Shown: positions 48,729 to 59,104, counted from the first letter of the stretch. The stretch is 64,000 nt of DNA from Pseudoduganella armeniaca (GCF_003028855.1 NZ_CP028324.1:2170001-2234000), one strand, 5' to 3'. Translations and numbers: made by a program. The notes: generated by a model not told the origin, from the sequence alone.

Positions 48729-49937
48729 ATGTTGAGTTTCCATTCCTCTGTCGGCTGCCGCATGCTGCCCGTGGCCTGCGCCGCCATGCTGTATTGCGGT
48801 GTCGCCACGGCAGAAATCAGCGATACCATCCATCCCTTCGTGGCGATCGGCTACACCTATGACGACAATCTGCTGCGCCTGCCGGATGACGTGCCCTTGC
48901 AGCAGCAGCGTTCCGACCGCGCCACCCAGGCTCAGGCTGGCGTGATCGTCGATCGGCCGATCGGCCGCCAGCGCCTGTCGGCCACGGCCAAGGTGTCGCG
49001 CGTCACGTTCGACCACTATACGCAGCTCGACTACAACGGCAAAGACATCAAGGCCGACCTGGCGTGGCAGCTCGGCAATCACCTGTCCGGCAATGTCGGC
49101 GGCGGTTATGTGCAGACGCTGACGCCATTCTCCGACTACAACAGCGACGAGCGCAACCTGCGTACGTCGCGGCGCGAATATGCCAACGGTGCCTGGCGCT
49201 TCCACCCGAGCTGGCAGGTGCGTTCCGGCTTCACGCGCAATCGCCATGAATATGAACTGCTGGCGCAGCGCGTCAACAATCGTACCGAAGACCTGGCCGA
49301 AGTCGGCTTCGACTACCTGGACAAGAGCGGCAGCCGGGTCGGCCTGGTCGTGCGCCAGTTGAAGGGCGAGTACCTGAACCCGCGCCGTATCAACGGCGTG
49401 GCACTGGATGACAATTACACGCAAGATGAGTTGAAGGCCAGCGTCAGCTGGCGCTTCTCCGGCATCACCTATATTGAAGTGCTGGCCGGCTATGCCAGGC
49501 GCAAGCACGACTTCTTTACCGGCCGGGACTCGAGCGGCGCCAACGGCCGGGCCTCGGTCAACTGGGCGCCGCTAGGCAAGGTGAAGTTCCGCGCCGAGGT
49601 GTGGCGCGAGTTCGCGGCGGTTGAGAGCTTTATCGTCAGCAATAGCTTGAACAAGGGTGGCAGCGTCAGCGCGACCTGGGACGTGACGTCGAAAGTGCAG
49701 GGCACGGCCAGCGTGCGCCGCGAAACCCGGCAGTTCGAACAGTTGCCGACGATCGGCTTCACCGGCAATCCGGACGACCGCGCCACCAGCGCGCAACTGG
49801 GCCTGGCTTATGCGCCGACCTTGCATTCGCAGATCGGCGTGTCGGCATTCCGCGAGCGGCGCAACGGCAGCCGCCTGGCGGGCACCAACGATTACCGCTC
49901 CAACGGCGTGTCCATCAACGCAAGCGTGCAGTTCTGA
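48729..49937 (+). CDS. epsL: EpsL-type outer-membrane beta-barrel protein of exopolysaccharide export
   Basis: 402 residues: signal peptide (ACAAMLYCGVATAE), then alternating strands rich in Arg, Tyr and Asp to a terminal Phe (NGVSINASVQF), as expected of an outer-membrane barrel. It matches the XrtB-associated EpsL family, thought to let the polymer cross the outer membrane together with EpsE. It is followed by epsB after 11 bases. Confidence 0.87.
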   Translation: MLSFHSSVGCRMLPVACAAMLYCGVATAEISDTIHPFVAIGYTYDDNLLRLPDDVPLQQQRSDRATQAQAGVIVDRPIGRQRLSATAKVSRVTFDHYTQLDYNGKDIKADLAWQLGNHLSGNVGGGYVQTLTPFSDYNSDERNLRTSRREYANGAWRFHPSWQVRSGFTRNRHEYELLAQRVNNRTEDLAEVGFDYLDKSGSRVGLVVRQLKGEYLNPRRINGVALDDNYTQDELKASVSWRFSGITYIEVLAGYARRKHDFFTGRDSSGANGRASVNWAPLGKVKFRAEVWREFAAVESFIVSNSLNKGGSVSATWDVTSKVQGTASVRRETRQFEQLPTIGFTGNPDDRATSAQLGLAYAPTLHSQIGVSAFRERRNGSRLAGTNDYRSNGVSINASVQF

Positions 49938-49948
49938 GAAGTGTTGCA

Positions 49949-51330
49949 ATGACCATCAACGATATTCCCCTGATTTCGTTCTTCCAGCGCGTCCTCGATC
50001 CCTGATCATCATGGGGACGCTGTACGCCACCTCGATGCTGTACGGCGAGCCTTTCACCGGCTATTCCCTGGTGCTGATGATCCTCGCCTTCTTCATCTCG
50101 TCGGCGGTGTACCAGCACATCGACCCCTACCGCACCTGGCGCAGCGGCCGCATGCTGGCCTATTCGCGTGACATCTTCGGCGGCTGGCTGGTGACGGCGC
50201 TGATCCTCACGTTCCTCGGTTCGGTCAGCGGCCTGGCCTATCACTACGAGGAAAGCGTGGTGCTGAGCTGGTTCGTCGCCACGCCGTTCGTGCTGCTCGC
50301 CAGCCACCTGGCCGCGCGCAAGGTCGGCTCCGACCCGTCCAAGGCAAGCGAAGTGCGTTCCGTGCTGATCGTCGGCGCCAACGACGTGGGCATCAAGTTC
50401 GCCCGCACGATCGAGCGCTATCCGAACCTGTTCATGCACGTGCGCGGCTTCTTCGACGACCGCACGGAAGACCGCCGCCCGCACGACCTGCAGCACCCGA
50501 TCCTGGGCAAGATGGGCGACGTGGCCGCCTTTGTGCGCGAAAACAACATCAAGATGATCTTCATCAGCCAGCCGATATCGGCCCAGCCGCGCATCCGCAA
50601 GCTACTGGACGATCTGCAGGATACGACGGCGTCCGTCTACTTCCTGCCCGACATCTATGTGTTCGACCTGATGCAGGCGCGCTTCGACAACGTGGGCGGC
50701 ATGCCGGTGATCGCCATCTGCGAGACGCCGTTCACGGGCTTCAACAGCCTGATCAAGCGGGCCAGCGACATCGTGCTGGCGCTGATCATCCAGCTGATGC
50801 TGTTGCCGATCATGCTGGCGATTGCGGTGGCGGTGAAGCTGAGCTCGCCAGGCCCGATCATTTTCCGCCAGCGCCGCTATGGCCTGTACGGCGAACAGAT
50901 CTATGTATACAAGTTCCGTTCGATGACGGTGACGGAAGACGGCACCAATGTCGTGCAGGCGAAGAAGAACGACCAGCGCATCACCCGCGTCGGCGCCTTC
51001 CTGCGCAAGACGTCGCTGGATGAGCTGCCGCAATTTATCAACGTGCTGCAGGGCCGCATGAGCATTGTCGGTCCGCGTCCGCATGCCGTCGCGCACAATG
51101 AGCAGTACCGCAAACTGATCAAGGGCTACATGTTGCGCCACAAGGCCAAGCCGGGCATTACCGGCTGGGCCCAGGTCAACGGCTTCCGCGGCGAAACGGA
51201 AACGCTTGACAAGATGGAAGCACGCATCCGCTATGACCTCGACTACTTGCGCAACTGGTCATTGTGGCTCGACCTGTGGATCATTTTGAGGACGATCAAG
51301 GTGGTACTGGCCCGCCAGAATGCACACTGA
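49949..51330 (+). CDS. epsB: Undecaprenyl-phosphate glucose phosphotransferase (initiating enzyme; apparent frameshift near the start)
   Basis: Adds the first sugar phosphate to undecaprenyl phosphate at the inner membrane. ATG 49949 reads MTINDIPLISFFQRVLDP and then meets TGA at 50003. One extra C in CCC (50000-50002) would continue as LIIMGTLYATSMLYG in the open frame that runs to 51330. The restored protein is about 460 residues: four N-terminal helices, a CoA-binding-like middle domain (VLIVGANDVGIKFARTIERY) and the sugar-transferase domain (SSPGPIIFRQRRYG, YKFRSM, KTSLDELPQFINVL, SIVGPRPH). The break is probably a sequencing error. Confidence 0.9.
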
Positions 51331-51552
51331 AGCGAGGCTTAAATGTTGTTGTTTCCGAATTGAATTGTATCGTGCGGTGGCATTTCGCCATTACAATACG
51401 AGGATTAAGTTGTAAATTTGTCCAGTTGCAGCCCTCGCGTCGAGGGGTGTAAAAAGTTGTCTTGCAATCTCAAGTCTGATATTTTTGCAAATAGTTTGAA
51501 CCGCTGAACCGGCTATCCGCCACGGCGCTAAATCATGGAACCGGAGGAGTCT

Positions 51553-52521
51553 TTGAAACATTTTGAAAACCAAAACCTGGCAACGCGTCAGGGGCAATAC
51601 CGTCACCGTCGGGTGCTGAGCGCCGGCCTGCTGGTGCTGGCTGCCGCCGTACTGTCGGCCTGTGGCGAAAAGGCCGAGAAGAAATCCGGCCAGGCACTGG
51701 CCAGCGTCAATGGCGAGGAGATCACCGTGCTGCAGCTCAATGAAGAGCTGGCGCGTGTGAATCCGCAGATGGCGCAGCAGGAAGCGGCTCGCAAGCAATT
51801 GCTGGAGGCGCTGATCGACCGCCAGTTGCTGCAGAGCGAAGCGGCCAAGGAAAAGATCGACCGCGACCCGAAGGTGGTGCAGGCGATCGAGCGCGCCAAG
51901 GCGACGATCGTGGCGCAGGCATATCTGCAAAAGCGGGTCGGCACCGTGGCGCGTCCGACCAAGGCGGAGGTGCAGGCGTACTACAATCAGAACCCGCAGT
52001 TCTTCTCGAACCGCAAGCAGTTCGACATGCGCGAACTGGTGCTGACCACGACGGACGTGACGGATGAAGTCAAGCGCGTGATCGATGGCGCCAAGTCGCT
52101 CGAGGAAGTGGCCGCGTGGCTGGACGAGCACAAGGTCAAGTACGGCCGTGCCCAGCTGTCGCGCAGCACGACCGAACTGCCGCCGGAACTGAGCGCGCGC
52201 CTGCAGGCGATGCCGAAAGGCCAGCTGTTCATCATCCGCGAAGGCGCCCGCAGCATGCTGATTTCCATTAACGAGATCAAGGATGCGCCCGTGACGCTGG
52301 AACAGGCCAGCGGCCAGATCGAGCAGTTCCTGTTCAACAAGAAGAACAAGGAAGCGGCCGAAGCCGCCGTCAAGCAGCTGCGCTCGACCGCCAAGATCGA
52401 ATACATGAACCAGCCCGCCGCCGGCGCGGCGCCGGCGACTGCCGCGACGCCCGCGGCGACGGCGGACAAGACGGCTGCGCCCGAAGATGTCACGGCGCGT
52501 GGCGTCGCAGGTCTGAAGTAA
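51553..52521 (+). CDS. epsD: EpsD-family peptidyl-prolyl cis-trans isomerase (lipoprotein)
   Basis: 322 residues from TTG 51553, chosen because GGAGGAG at 51543-51549 sits just upstream; the ATG at 51535 has no ribosome site and would place that sequence inside the gene. A lipoprotein signal ends VLSACGEK. SurA-like N-terminal helices (ASVNGEEITVLQLNEELARV) and a parvulin-like region follow. It probably helps fold or assemble exported locus proteins. The 222 bases upstream of it, after epsB, are AT-rich and likely hold a promoter. Confidence 0.86.
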   Translation: MKHFENQNLATRQGQYRHRRVLSAGLLVLAAAVLSACGEKAEKKSGQALASVNGEEITVLQLNEELARVNPQMAQQEAARKQLLEALIDRQLLQSEAAKEKIDRDPKVVQAIERAKATIVAQAYLQKRVGTVARPTKAEVQAYYNQNPQFFSNRKQFDMRELVLTTTDVTDEVKRVIDGAKSLEEVAAWLDEHKVKYGRAQLSRSTTELPPELSARLQAMPKGQLFIIREGARSMLISINEIKDAPVTLEQASGQIEQFLFNKKNKEAAEAAVKQLRSTAKIEYMNQPAAGAAPATAATPAATADKTAAPEDVTARGVAGLK

Positions 52522-52563
52522 GCGTGCTGTCGGTCCAATTCCAGTAAAAAAGAAGGATAGAAC

Positions 52564-53352
52564 ATGAAACGTTTGGTAATGTGGGTGCTGGCCGGTCTGA
52601 TGACGCTGGCCATGGGGTGGGCGACCGCTGCCGATGCGACGCTGGGCGCGGGTGACGTCGTGAAGATCGCCGTCTACGGCAGTCCTGACCTGGGCACGGA
52701 AACGCGCATCAGCCAGAGCGGCAACATCACGTTCCCGCTGATCGGCCAGGTCAAGATCGGTGGGCTGGAAATCCCGGCCGCCGAGCGCAAGATCGCCAGC
52801 ATGCTGGACAGCGGCGGCTTCATCAAGAAGCCGCAAGTCACGATCCTCGTGACCGCGATCTCGAGCCAGCAGGTATCGGTGCTGGGCCAGGTCAACCGTC
52901 CCGGCCGCTTCCCGATCGAAGGCAAGCGCACCGTGCTGGACATGCTGGCGCTGGCCGGCGGCATGAACATCGACGGCGCGGATAACGTCACGCTGATTCG
53001 CAAGCGCAACGGCACGGTAACGAAGGAGACGCTGGACATCGTCGAGATGATGCGCAGCGGCGAGCTGCAGCGCGACGTCGAGCTGGCAGCGGACGACATC
53101 ATCTATGTGGAACGCGCACCGCGCTTCTACATCTACGGTGAAGTACAGCGTCCTGGCGCGTTCAAGCTGGAACGCTCGATGACGGTCCTGCAGGCGCTGG
53201 CCGTCGGCGGTGGCCTGACCCCGCGCGGCACGGAACGCGGCATGCGCATCAAGCGTCGCGATGCCCAGGGCAAGATCCAGGTCATCGACGCCAAGCATGA
53301 CGACCTGCTGCAGACGGACGATATCGTCTACGTCAAGGAAAGTCTGTTCTGA
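52564..53352 (+). CDS. epsE: Polysaccharide export protein (Wza-like) EpsE
   Basis: 262 residues: signal peptide without a lipobox Cys (MTLAMGWATAAD), Poly_export domain (LGAGDVVKIAVYGSPDLGTE, RISQSGNITFPLIGQV), and two SLBB domains (VSVLGQVNRPGRFPIEG, FYIYGEVQRPGAFKLERS). It forms the periplasmic/outer-membrane export ring. AAGAAGGA precedes ATG 52564. Confidence 0.92.
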   Translation: MKRLVMWVLAGLMTLAMGWATAADATLGAGDVVKIAVYGSPDLGTETRISQSGNITFPLIGQVKIGGLEIPAAERKIASMLDSGGFIKKPQVTILVTAISSQQVSVLGQVNRPGRFPIEGKRTVLDMLALAGGMNIDGADNVTLIRKRNGTVTKETLDIVEMMRSGELQRDVELAADDIIYVERAPRFYIYGEVQRPGAFKLERSMTVLQALAVGGGLTPRGTERGMRIKRRDAQGKIQVIDAKHDDLLQTDDIVYVKESLF

Positions 53353-53389
53353 CGCGACTGGCGCGTTTTCTCAAGTCTAAGGTGTATTC

Positions 53390-54796
53390 ATGAATCTCAC
53401 TCAACTCCTGCTGATCCTACGGGCCCGCAAGAAAATCGTGCTGGGCGTGCTGCTGGCGGTCGTGCTCGTTACGACGGTAGTCAGCCTGCTGCTGCCGAAG
53501 ACCTACAAGGCCAACAGCACGGTCTTGCTGAACTACAAGGGCGTCGATCCGCTCACCGGCATGACGATGCCGGGTAACCTGATGCCTGGCTACATGGCGA
53601 CGCAGATCGACATCATCGGCAGCAAGAACGTCGCGTTGCGCGTCATCGACCGCATGCAGCTGGCGAACAGCCCGGCCGTCATCGAGCAGTTCAACGAGGC
53701 GACGGGTGGGCAGGGCACGGTACGTGACTGGCTGGCGGGGCTGTTGCTGCGCAAGCTGGACGTCACGCCGTCGCGCGAGAGCAGTGTGGTGGAGATCGGC
53801 TTCAGCGGCTCGGACCCGCAGTTCGTGGCTGCCGTCGCCAACGCCTTTGCCGAGGAATACATGCATGCCACGGTGCAGCTGAAGGTCGACCCGATGCGCC
53901 GCGCCTCGAACTACTTCGACCAGCAGACCAAGGTACTGCGTGACAATCTGGAAAAAGCCCAGAGCCGCCTGTCCAAGTACCAGCAGGAGCATGGCATCGT
54001 CAGCGTGGACAACCGCCTGGACGTCGAATCGAACCGGCTGAACGATTTGTCCGCGCAACTGGTTGCCGCACAGGCACAGCTGATGGAAGCCACCTCGCGC
54101 CAGCGCATGGCACAGGGCGGCTCCGATGCCTCGCCGGACGTGAACGCCAATCCGCTGATCCAGAACCTGCGCATCGGCCTGGGTAATGCCGAAGCGAAAC
54201 TGGCGGAAGTGGGCCAGCGCCTCGGTCGCAACCACCCGCAATACCAGAGTGCCCAGGCGGAAGTGGCCAAGCTGCGCCGCGACCTGAACGAGCAGCTCAG
54301 CCTGACCTCGCGCAGCGTCGGTGCCAACGCAACGGTGCTGGCACAGCGCGAGGCGCAGATCCGCGCCGCGCTGGCCGAGCAAAAGGCCAAGGTGCTGGAA
54401 CTGAACCGCACCCGCGACGAGATGGGCGTGCTGATGAAGGACGTGGAAAGCGCCCAGCGCGCCTTCGACGTGACGGCCCAGCGCGGTTCGCAGACCCGTA
54501 TCGAAGGCCAGGCCGAGCAGTCGGACGTGGCGATCCTGAACCCGGCCGTGGTGCCGTCGGAACCAGACGGCCCGAAAGTCTTCCGCAATCTGCTGCTGTC
54601 CGTGTTCCTGGGCATCATGCTCGGTTTCGGTGCAGCGCTGGTGATCGAACTGCTGGACCGCCGCGTGCGCTCGGAAAGCGACCTGTCGGATTCGCTCGGC
54701 ATCCCGATGCTTGGCACGGTCGACTGGAAGAACTCGGCGCGCCGCCGTACCGGTGTGCTGGGTTCGCTGATGCCGCGCCGCCCGCGCTTAACCTGA
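53390..54796 (+). CDS. epsF: Chain-length determinant protein EpsF (Wzz-like)
   Basis: 468 residues. Two membrane helices (KIVLGVLLAVVLVTTVVSLL at the N-terminus and LLLSVFLGIMLGFGAALVIE at about 400-420) enclose a periplasmic coiled-coil domain (about 170-380). The Pro-rich turn before the second helix (LNPAVVPSEPDGPKVFRN) is typical of polysaccharide co-polymerases. It sets chain length and partners with EpsG. Confidence 0.93.
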   Translation: MNLTQLLLILRARKKIVLGVLLAVVLVTTVVSLLLPKTYKANSTVLLNYKGVDPLTGMTMPGNLMPGYMATQIDIIGSKNVALRVIDRMQLANSPAVIEQFNEATGGQGTVRDWLAGLLLRKLDVTPSRESSVVEIGFSGSDPQFVAAVANAFAEEYMHATVQLKVDPMRRASNYFDQQTKVLRDNLEKAQSRLSKYQQEHGIVSVDNRLDVESNRLNDLSAQLVAAQAQLMEATSRQRMAQGGSDASPDVNANPLIQNLRIGLGNAEAKLAEVGQRLGRNHPQYQSAQAEVAKLRRDLNEQLSLTSRSVGANATVLAQREAQIRAALAEQKAKVLELNRTRDEMGVLMKDVESAQRAFDVTAQRGSQTRIEGQAEQSDVAILNPAVVPSEPDGPKVFRNLLLSVFLGIMLGFGAALVIELLDRRVRSESDLSDSLGIPMLGTVDWKNSARRRTGVLGSLMPRRPRLT

Positions 54797-54812
54797 TTTG
54801 TTGGAGATTGTG

Positions 54813-55688
54813 ATGAACCAAGCAACCATTCCCCTGGCCTCGGCAACCCCGTCGCGGAATGCCGGTACCAGCATCGGCGGCCTGCTGCTGGAATCGGGCA
54901 AGATCACGCCCGAGGGGGCCGAGCGTGTGCTGCGCATGCAGAAGGAGCTGGGTATCCGCTTCGGCGAAGCGGCCCAGCGCCTGGGCCTGATCACCGAAGC
55001 CGACATCCAGCAAGTGCTGGCACGCCAGTTCGACTATCCGTACCTGCAGCCAGGCGAGGGCAAATATTCGCCGCAACTGGTCGCGGCGTATCAACCGTTC
55101 AGCCCGCAAGTGGAAACGCTGCGCGCCGTGCGCAGCCAGCTGATGCTGCGCTGGTTCACGCGCGGCCAGAAGTCGCTGGCGGTCATCGGCGCGCGCCCCG
55201 GCGATGGCGCCAGCTTGTTTGCCGCCAACCTGGCCGTCGTGTTCTCCCAGTTGGGCGAGCAGACCCTGCTGGTCGACGCCAACCTGCGCAAGCCGCGCCA
55301 GCATGAAATCTTCAACCTGCCGCAGCGCCAGGGCCTGTCCGACATGCTGGCCGGCCGTGCCGACCTGAATGCCGTGACGCGTATCGAGTCGTTCGTCGAC
55401 CTGTCCGTGCTGGGCGCCGGCACGCTGCCGCCGAATCCGCAGGAACTGCTGAGCCGCGAGAGCTTCGGTACGTTCAATACGCAGCTGGAAAGCCGCTACG
55501 ACGCGGTGATCTACGATGTCCCGGCGATCGGCGTGGGTTCCGACGCGCTGGCGGTGGCTGGCCGTGCCGGCGGCGTATTGCTGGTGGCGCGCAAGGACGT
55601 GACGCCGATCAGCGCCATCGCGGCGCTGAACGAGCAGTTGACGCAGAACGGCATCAAGATCGTCGGCAGCGTGCTGGTGAGCTTCTGA
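54813..55688 (+). CDS. epsG: EpsG-type chain-length tyrosine-kinase homologue with degenerate Walker motifs
   Basis: 291 residues from ATG 54813 (GGAG at 54800-54803). An N-terminal GspE/MshEN-like helical segment (GKITPEGAERVLRMQKELG) precedes the BY-kinase fold. The phosphate loop reads GARPGDGASLFAANLA with no Lys where GKS/T is expected, and the second Walker motif reads LLVDANLRKPRQ with Asn for Asp. No Tyr cluster ends the protein (KIVGSVLVSF). Family membership is clear, kinase activity doubtful. Its stop overlaps the xrtB start (TGATG). Confidence 0.88.
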   Translation: MNQATIPLASATPSRNAGTSIGGLLLESGKITPEGAERVLRMQKELGIRFGEAAQRLGLITEADIQQVLARQFDYPYLQPGEGKYSPQLVAAYQPFSPQVETLRAVRSQLMLRWFTRGQKSLAVIGARPGDGASLFAANLAVVFSQLGEQTLLVDANLRKPRQHEIFNLPQRQGLSDMLAGRADLNAVTRIESFVDLSVLGAGTLPPNPQELLSRESFGTFNTQLESRYDAVIYDVPAIGVGSDALAVAGRAGGVLLVARKDVTPISAIAALNEQLTQNGIKIVGSVLVSF

Positions 55689-56581
55689 TGGACGTGGCCG
55701 AGAAGATCCCCGGCCATTCCCGTGCCGAGGTCCCGCAGGGGGCGGCACCTGAGTGGCTGCCAATAGCCGCCGGCTTCCTGCTGCTGCTGGTGCCGACGCT
55801 GTACCGCCTGTTTACGGGCGCCTGGGCAACCGAAGAGCAGGCCCACGGCCCCATCATCCTCGGCCTGTCGGTGTGGCTGATGTGGCGCAACCTGCCGATC
55901 GTGCAGGGCCGCCCCGTCCAGCCGTCCAAGGCCGGATGGGCACTGCTGGCACTGGGCCTGCCCATGTATATCCTGGGCCGCTCCCAGCAGATCCTGTCGT
56001 TTGAAATCCTGTCGCTCGAAATCGTGGCGGTGGCGATCGTGCTGCTCAAGCGCGGCATGCCGACCCTGCGGGCACAGTGGTTCCCGTTCTTCTTCATGCT
56101 GTTCCTGGTGCCGCTGCCTGGGCCGATCATCAGCGCCCTGACGATGCCGATGAAGATGGCCGTGTCGTATGTGACGGAGCACCTGCTGTATGCGGCCGGC
56201 CTGCCGATCGCGCGTAGCGGCGTGATCCTGCAGATCGGCCAGTACCAGCTGCTGGTGGCCGATGCATGCGCCGGATTGCAGACGCTGCTGACATTGGAAG
56301 CGCTGGGCCTGTTCTACCTGAACGTGGTCCGACACACGTCGGCATTCCGCAACCTGGCCCTTGCCTTGCTGATCATTCCGATTTCGTTTACGGCCAACGT
56401 CATCCGCGTCGTCGTGCTGACACTGGTCACGTTCTACCTGGGCGACGCCGCGGGGCAGGGATTCCTGCACGGTTTCGCGGGCATGGTGCTGTTCGTCACG
56501 GCGCTGATACTGATTCTGTCGATCGACTCGCTGTTGCAGTGGATCGTGCGGCGCCGAGAGCGCCGTGGGGCAATGACATGA
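55688..56581 (+). CDS. xrtB: Exosortase B
   Basis: 297 residues, about eight membrane helices. The catalytic triad of exosortases is visible: Cys in LLVADACAGLQTLLTLEAL, Arg in FTANVIRVVVLTL, His in GFLHGFAGMVLF. It cleaves the C-terminal PEP-CTERM-like sorting tail of exported proteins and probably transfers them to a surface carrier. No protein with such a tail is encoded in this window. Coupled to epsG upstream and epsI downstream (ATGA). Confidence 0.95.
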   Translation: MDVAEKIPGHSRAEVPQGAAPEWLPIAAGFLLLLVPTLYRLFTGAWATEEQAHGPIILGLSVWLMWRNLPIVQGRPVQPSKAGWALLALGLPMYILGRSQQILSFEILSLEIVAVAIVLLKRGMPTLRAQWFPFFFMLFLVPLPGPIISALTMPMKMAVSYVTEHLLYAAGLPIARSGVILQIGQYQLLVADACAGLQTLLTLEALGLFYLNVVRHTSAFRNLALALLIIPISFTANVIRVVVLTLVTFYLGDAAGQGFLHGFAGMVLFVTALILILSIDSLLQWIVRRRERRGAMT

Positions 56582-57264
56582 AAAAGACCAATACGCTGGG
56601 CATCGTACTGTTCGCGCTGATGGCGTCCTCTGCCGCCATCACCTATGCCGTCGCGCCGACGGCGCGCATGGCGGACAAGCGCGCGCAGTTCGATCTGGAA
56701 ACGCGCATTCCAAAGAGCTTCGGTGAGTGGACCGTCGATCCGATGGTGGTGCCGCTGCAAGTCGATCCCGACACGCAGGCGCGCCTGAACCGCATCTACA
56801 ACCAGACGCTGTCGCGCACCTACATTAACTCGGACGGTGAGCGGGTGATGCTGTCGATCGCCTATGGTGGCGACCAGAGCGACAATATGAGTGTGCACCG
56901 GCCGGAAGTGTGCTACACGGCCCAGGGTTTCAATATCCGCACCAACGTCACCACCGAGGTGACGACGGCCCAGGGCACGCTGCCGGTGCGCCAGTTGCTG
57001 GCCGTGGCCGGCGCGCGCAGTGAACCGATCACGTACTGGATCACGGTGGGCGACAAGATCACGCGTCCTGGGTTCGACCAGCGCCTGCAGGAACTGCGTA
57101 TCGGCCTGACCGGTACGGTGCCGGACGGCATGCTGGTGCGGGTGTCGTCGATCGACACCGACACCAAGCGTGCCTACGAGCTGCAGACGGCGTTCATCCG
57201 CGACCTGATCGGCAAGCTGCCCGCGCCCGACCGTGCCCGCCTGATCGGCGTGCCCGGCGCTTGA
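56578..57264 (+). CDS. epsI: EpsI-family protein (exosortase-associated)
   Basis: 228 residues: one N-terminal membrane segment (GIVLFALMASSAAITYAVAP), then a periplasmic domain with FGEWTVDPMVVPLQVDP and HRPEVCYTAQGFNI, whose Cys-containing motif is the hallmark of the family. In many exosortases this domain is fused to the enzyme; here it is a separate gene overlapping xrtB by 4 bases. Confidence 0.93.
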   Translation: MKKTNTLGIVLFALMASSAAITYAVAPTARMADKRAQFDLETRIPKSFGEWTVDPMVVPLQVDPDTQARLNRIYNQTLSRTYINSDGERVMLSIAYGGDQSDNMSVHRPEVCYTAQGFNIRTNVTTEVTTAQGTLPVRQLLAVAGARSEPITYWITVGDKITRPGFDQRLQELRIGLTGTVPDGMLVRVSSIDTDTKRAYELQTAFIRDLIGKLPAPDRARLIGVPGA

Positions 57265-57288
57265 TCGGCGTTTGCAACCGGTAGAGTC

Positions 57289-58784
57289 ATGAGCAACGAG
57301 ATCAGAAAAAAGAGCGTCAGCGCCGTCAAGTGGGCAGCGGTCGGTACGATCATCCGCTTCACCTTGCAACTGCTGACCCAGGTCATCCTGGCGCGCCTGT
57401 TGGGCCCGGAAACCTACGGCTTGTTCGCGATGGGGCTGATCGTGCTAACGCTCAGCAACTTCGTCGCCGACTTCGGCTTTTCCTGGGCCTGGTGCAGCAC
57501 AAGACGCTCAACGACCAGGACATCCGCTTCGCGTTTACCTGGCAGCTGCTGTCCGGTTCCTTTGCCTCGCTGCTGCTGTTCCTTGGCGCGCCGCTGGTGG
57601 CGCTGTATTTCAAGGAACCCCGGGTGGTGGAAATCGTCCGCTGGCTGAGCCTGACCTGCGTGCTGAACGCGATCACGACGCCGGGTACGAACCTGCTGCG
57701 CCGCAAGCTCGACTTCCGCATGATTAACATCATCCAGATCGTCAGCTACGTGGTGGGGTACCTGCTGGTGGGCGTCACGCTGGCATGGCTCGGCGCCGGT
57801 GTGTGGGCGCTGGTCAGCGCCTGGCTGTCGCAATCGGCTTCCGCTTTCGTCATGACCTTCTGGCGCTCGCCGCACTCGCTCAAGCCGCTGCTGTGGTACG
57901 AGGGCGGGCGCCGTTCGACATCGGTCGGCGTTACGGTATTCTTCACCAACCTGTGCAACTGGTTCCTGAACAATATCGACCGCCTGCTGCTGGGCCGGTT
58001 CCTGGCGGCGCACGCGGTCGGCGTATACACGATCGGCTACAACCTGGCCAATACGCCCAATGCGCTGTTCCTGACTGCCTTGCAGCCGGCTTTCCTGGCG
58101 GCAGGCACCAAACTGCAGGACGACCCGGGGCGGCTGCGCCAGGCTTACCTGTCCGTGCAGGCCAGCGTGTGGATCATCATCGGTCCCATCTTCGTGCTGC
58201 TGTCCTGCGTCGCACCCAGCCTGATCGCGGTGCTGTATGGCCCTGCCTGGCAGCCGTCCGGGGCCGTGCTGGGCACCCTGGCACTGGCGATGCCGGCCTA
58301 TGTGTGCTGGGGGCTGTCGACACCGGTGTTGTGGAACACCGGCGGCAAGCACCTGGAAAGCATGCTGCAGTTCCCGGTGCTGCTGTGCGCCGGCGCGGCG
58401 TTGTACCTGTTCGCGGCGCAAGGGGCAATGGCGGTGGCGTTGATTGCCGCCGGTACCTTGCTGGCGCGCGCCATCGTGATCGCCACCACGGCTTGCCTGC
58501 GCTTGAAAGTGGACGCGGCCAGCGTGGCGGCGATCGCCTGGCGTGCCGCGCTGCTGATGGCGGCCACGGCCGCGGGGGCCCACGCGGGCACGGCGCTGGC
58601 ACCGCGCGATATTCCGATGGCCGCGCTGGTCGCCGGCCTGGCCGGCGGGGCATTGCTGCCAGCCGTGCTGGCGCTGGTGTGGCCGACAGTGCTGGGACGT
58701 CGCGTGATCGATATGCTCGACCGTTTCAGTCCGCCGGTACCAGCACGGCTGGGTGTCTACCTGCAGGCGCGCTGCGCGGCATAA
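57289..58784 (+). CDS. Lipopolysaccharide/exopolysaccharide flippase (Wzx-like; apparent frameshift)
   Basis: MATE/MOP-type flippase that moves lipid-linked repeat units across the inner membrane. The first frame (MSNEIRKKSVSAVKWAAVG, then LLTQVILARLLGPETYG) runs well to VADFGFS at 57482 and is then lost. The second continues as LGLVQHKTLNDQDIRFAFTW to 58784. One extra C at TTTTCC (57478-57483) joins them into a protein of about 498 residues with 12-14 helices. Neither half alone would work. The break resembles the other four in the window, so a sequencing error is likely. Confidence 0.87.
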
Positions 58785-59104
58785 AGCGCTGCGCGGCCGC
58801 TGGCCTGCCGGGAGGCAGGACGGCGGCGCGGCAGGACGGCATTCTTAGGCCGGGCTGAACCCGCCGTACGATGTGTCGAGTCGGCAATTTCGTGTGATAT
58901 TATTATAGTTAAGGCAATATTTGAGACCGGGCGGACGGCCCGGGCAGGTGCGTCGGCAGCGTGCACGACTGCCTGGCGCCGCGGGCCATGGGATGCCGTG
59001 GCTGGGCCGCGCAACGCCGAGCCGTTGCGCCTTCCTGGTGGCGATACCGATACTCCGACCGTGCCGCCGGCACGGCCACAAGCAATATATTCAGGGCAGA
59101 CAGT
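58785..59104. other. 320-base gap with an AT-rich promoter-like patch
   Basis: GC-rich sequence with one AT-rich island at 58889-58922 (GATATTATTATAGTTAAGG) that probably holds a -10 box (TATAGT). This would start a second transcript for the CapK-like, polymerase and glycosyltransferase genes. No gene, repeat or terminator is evident. Confidence 0.45.
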
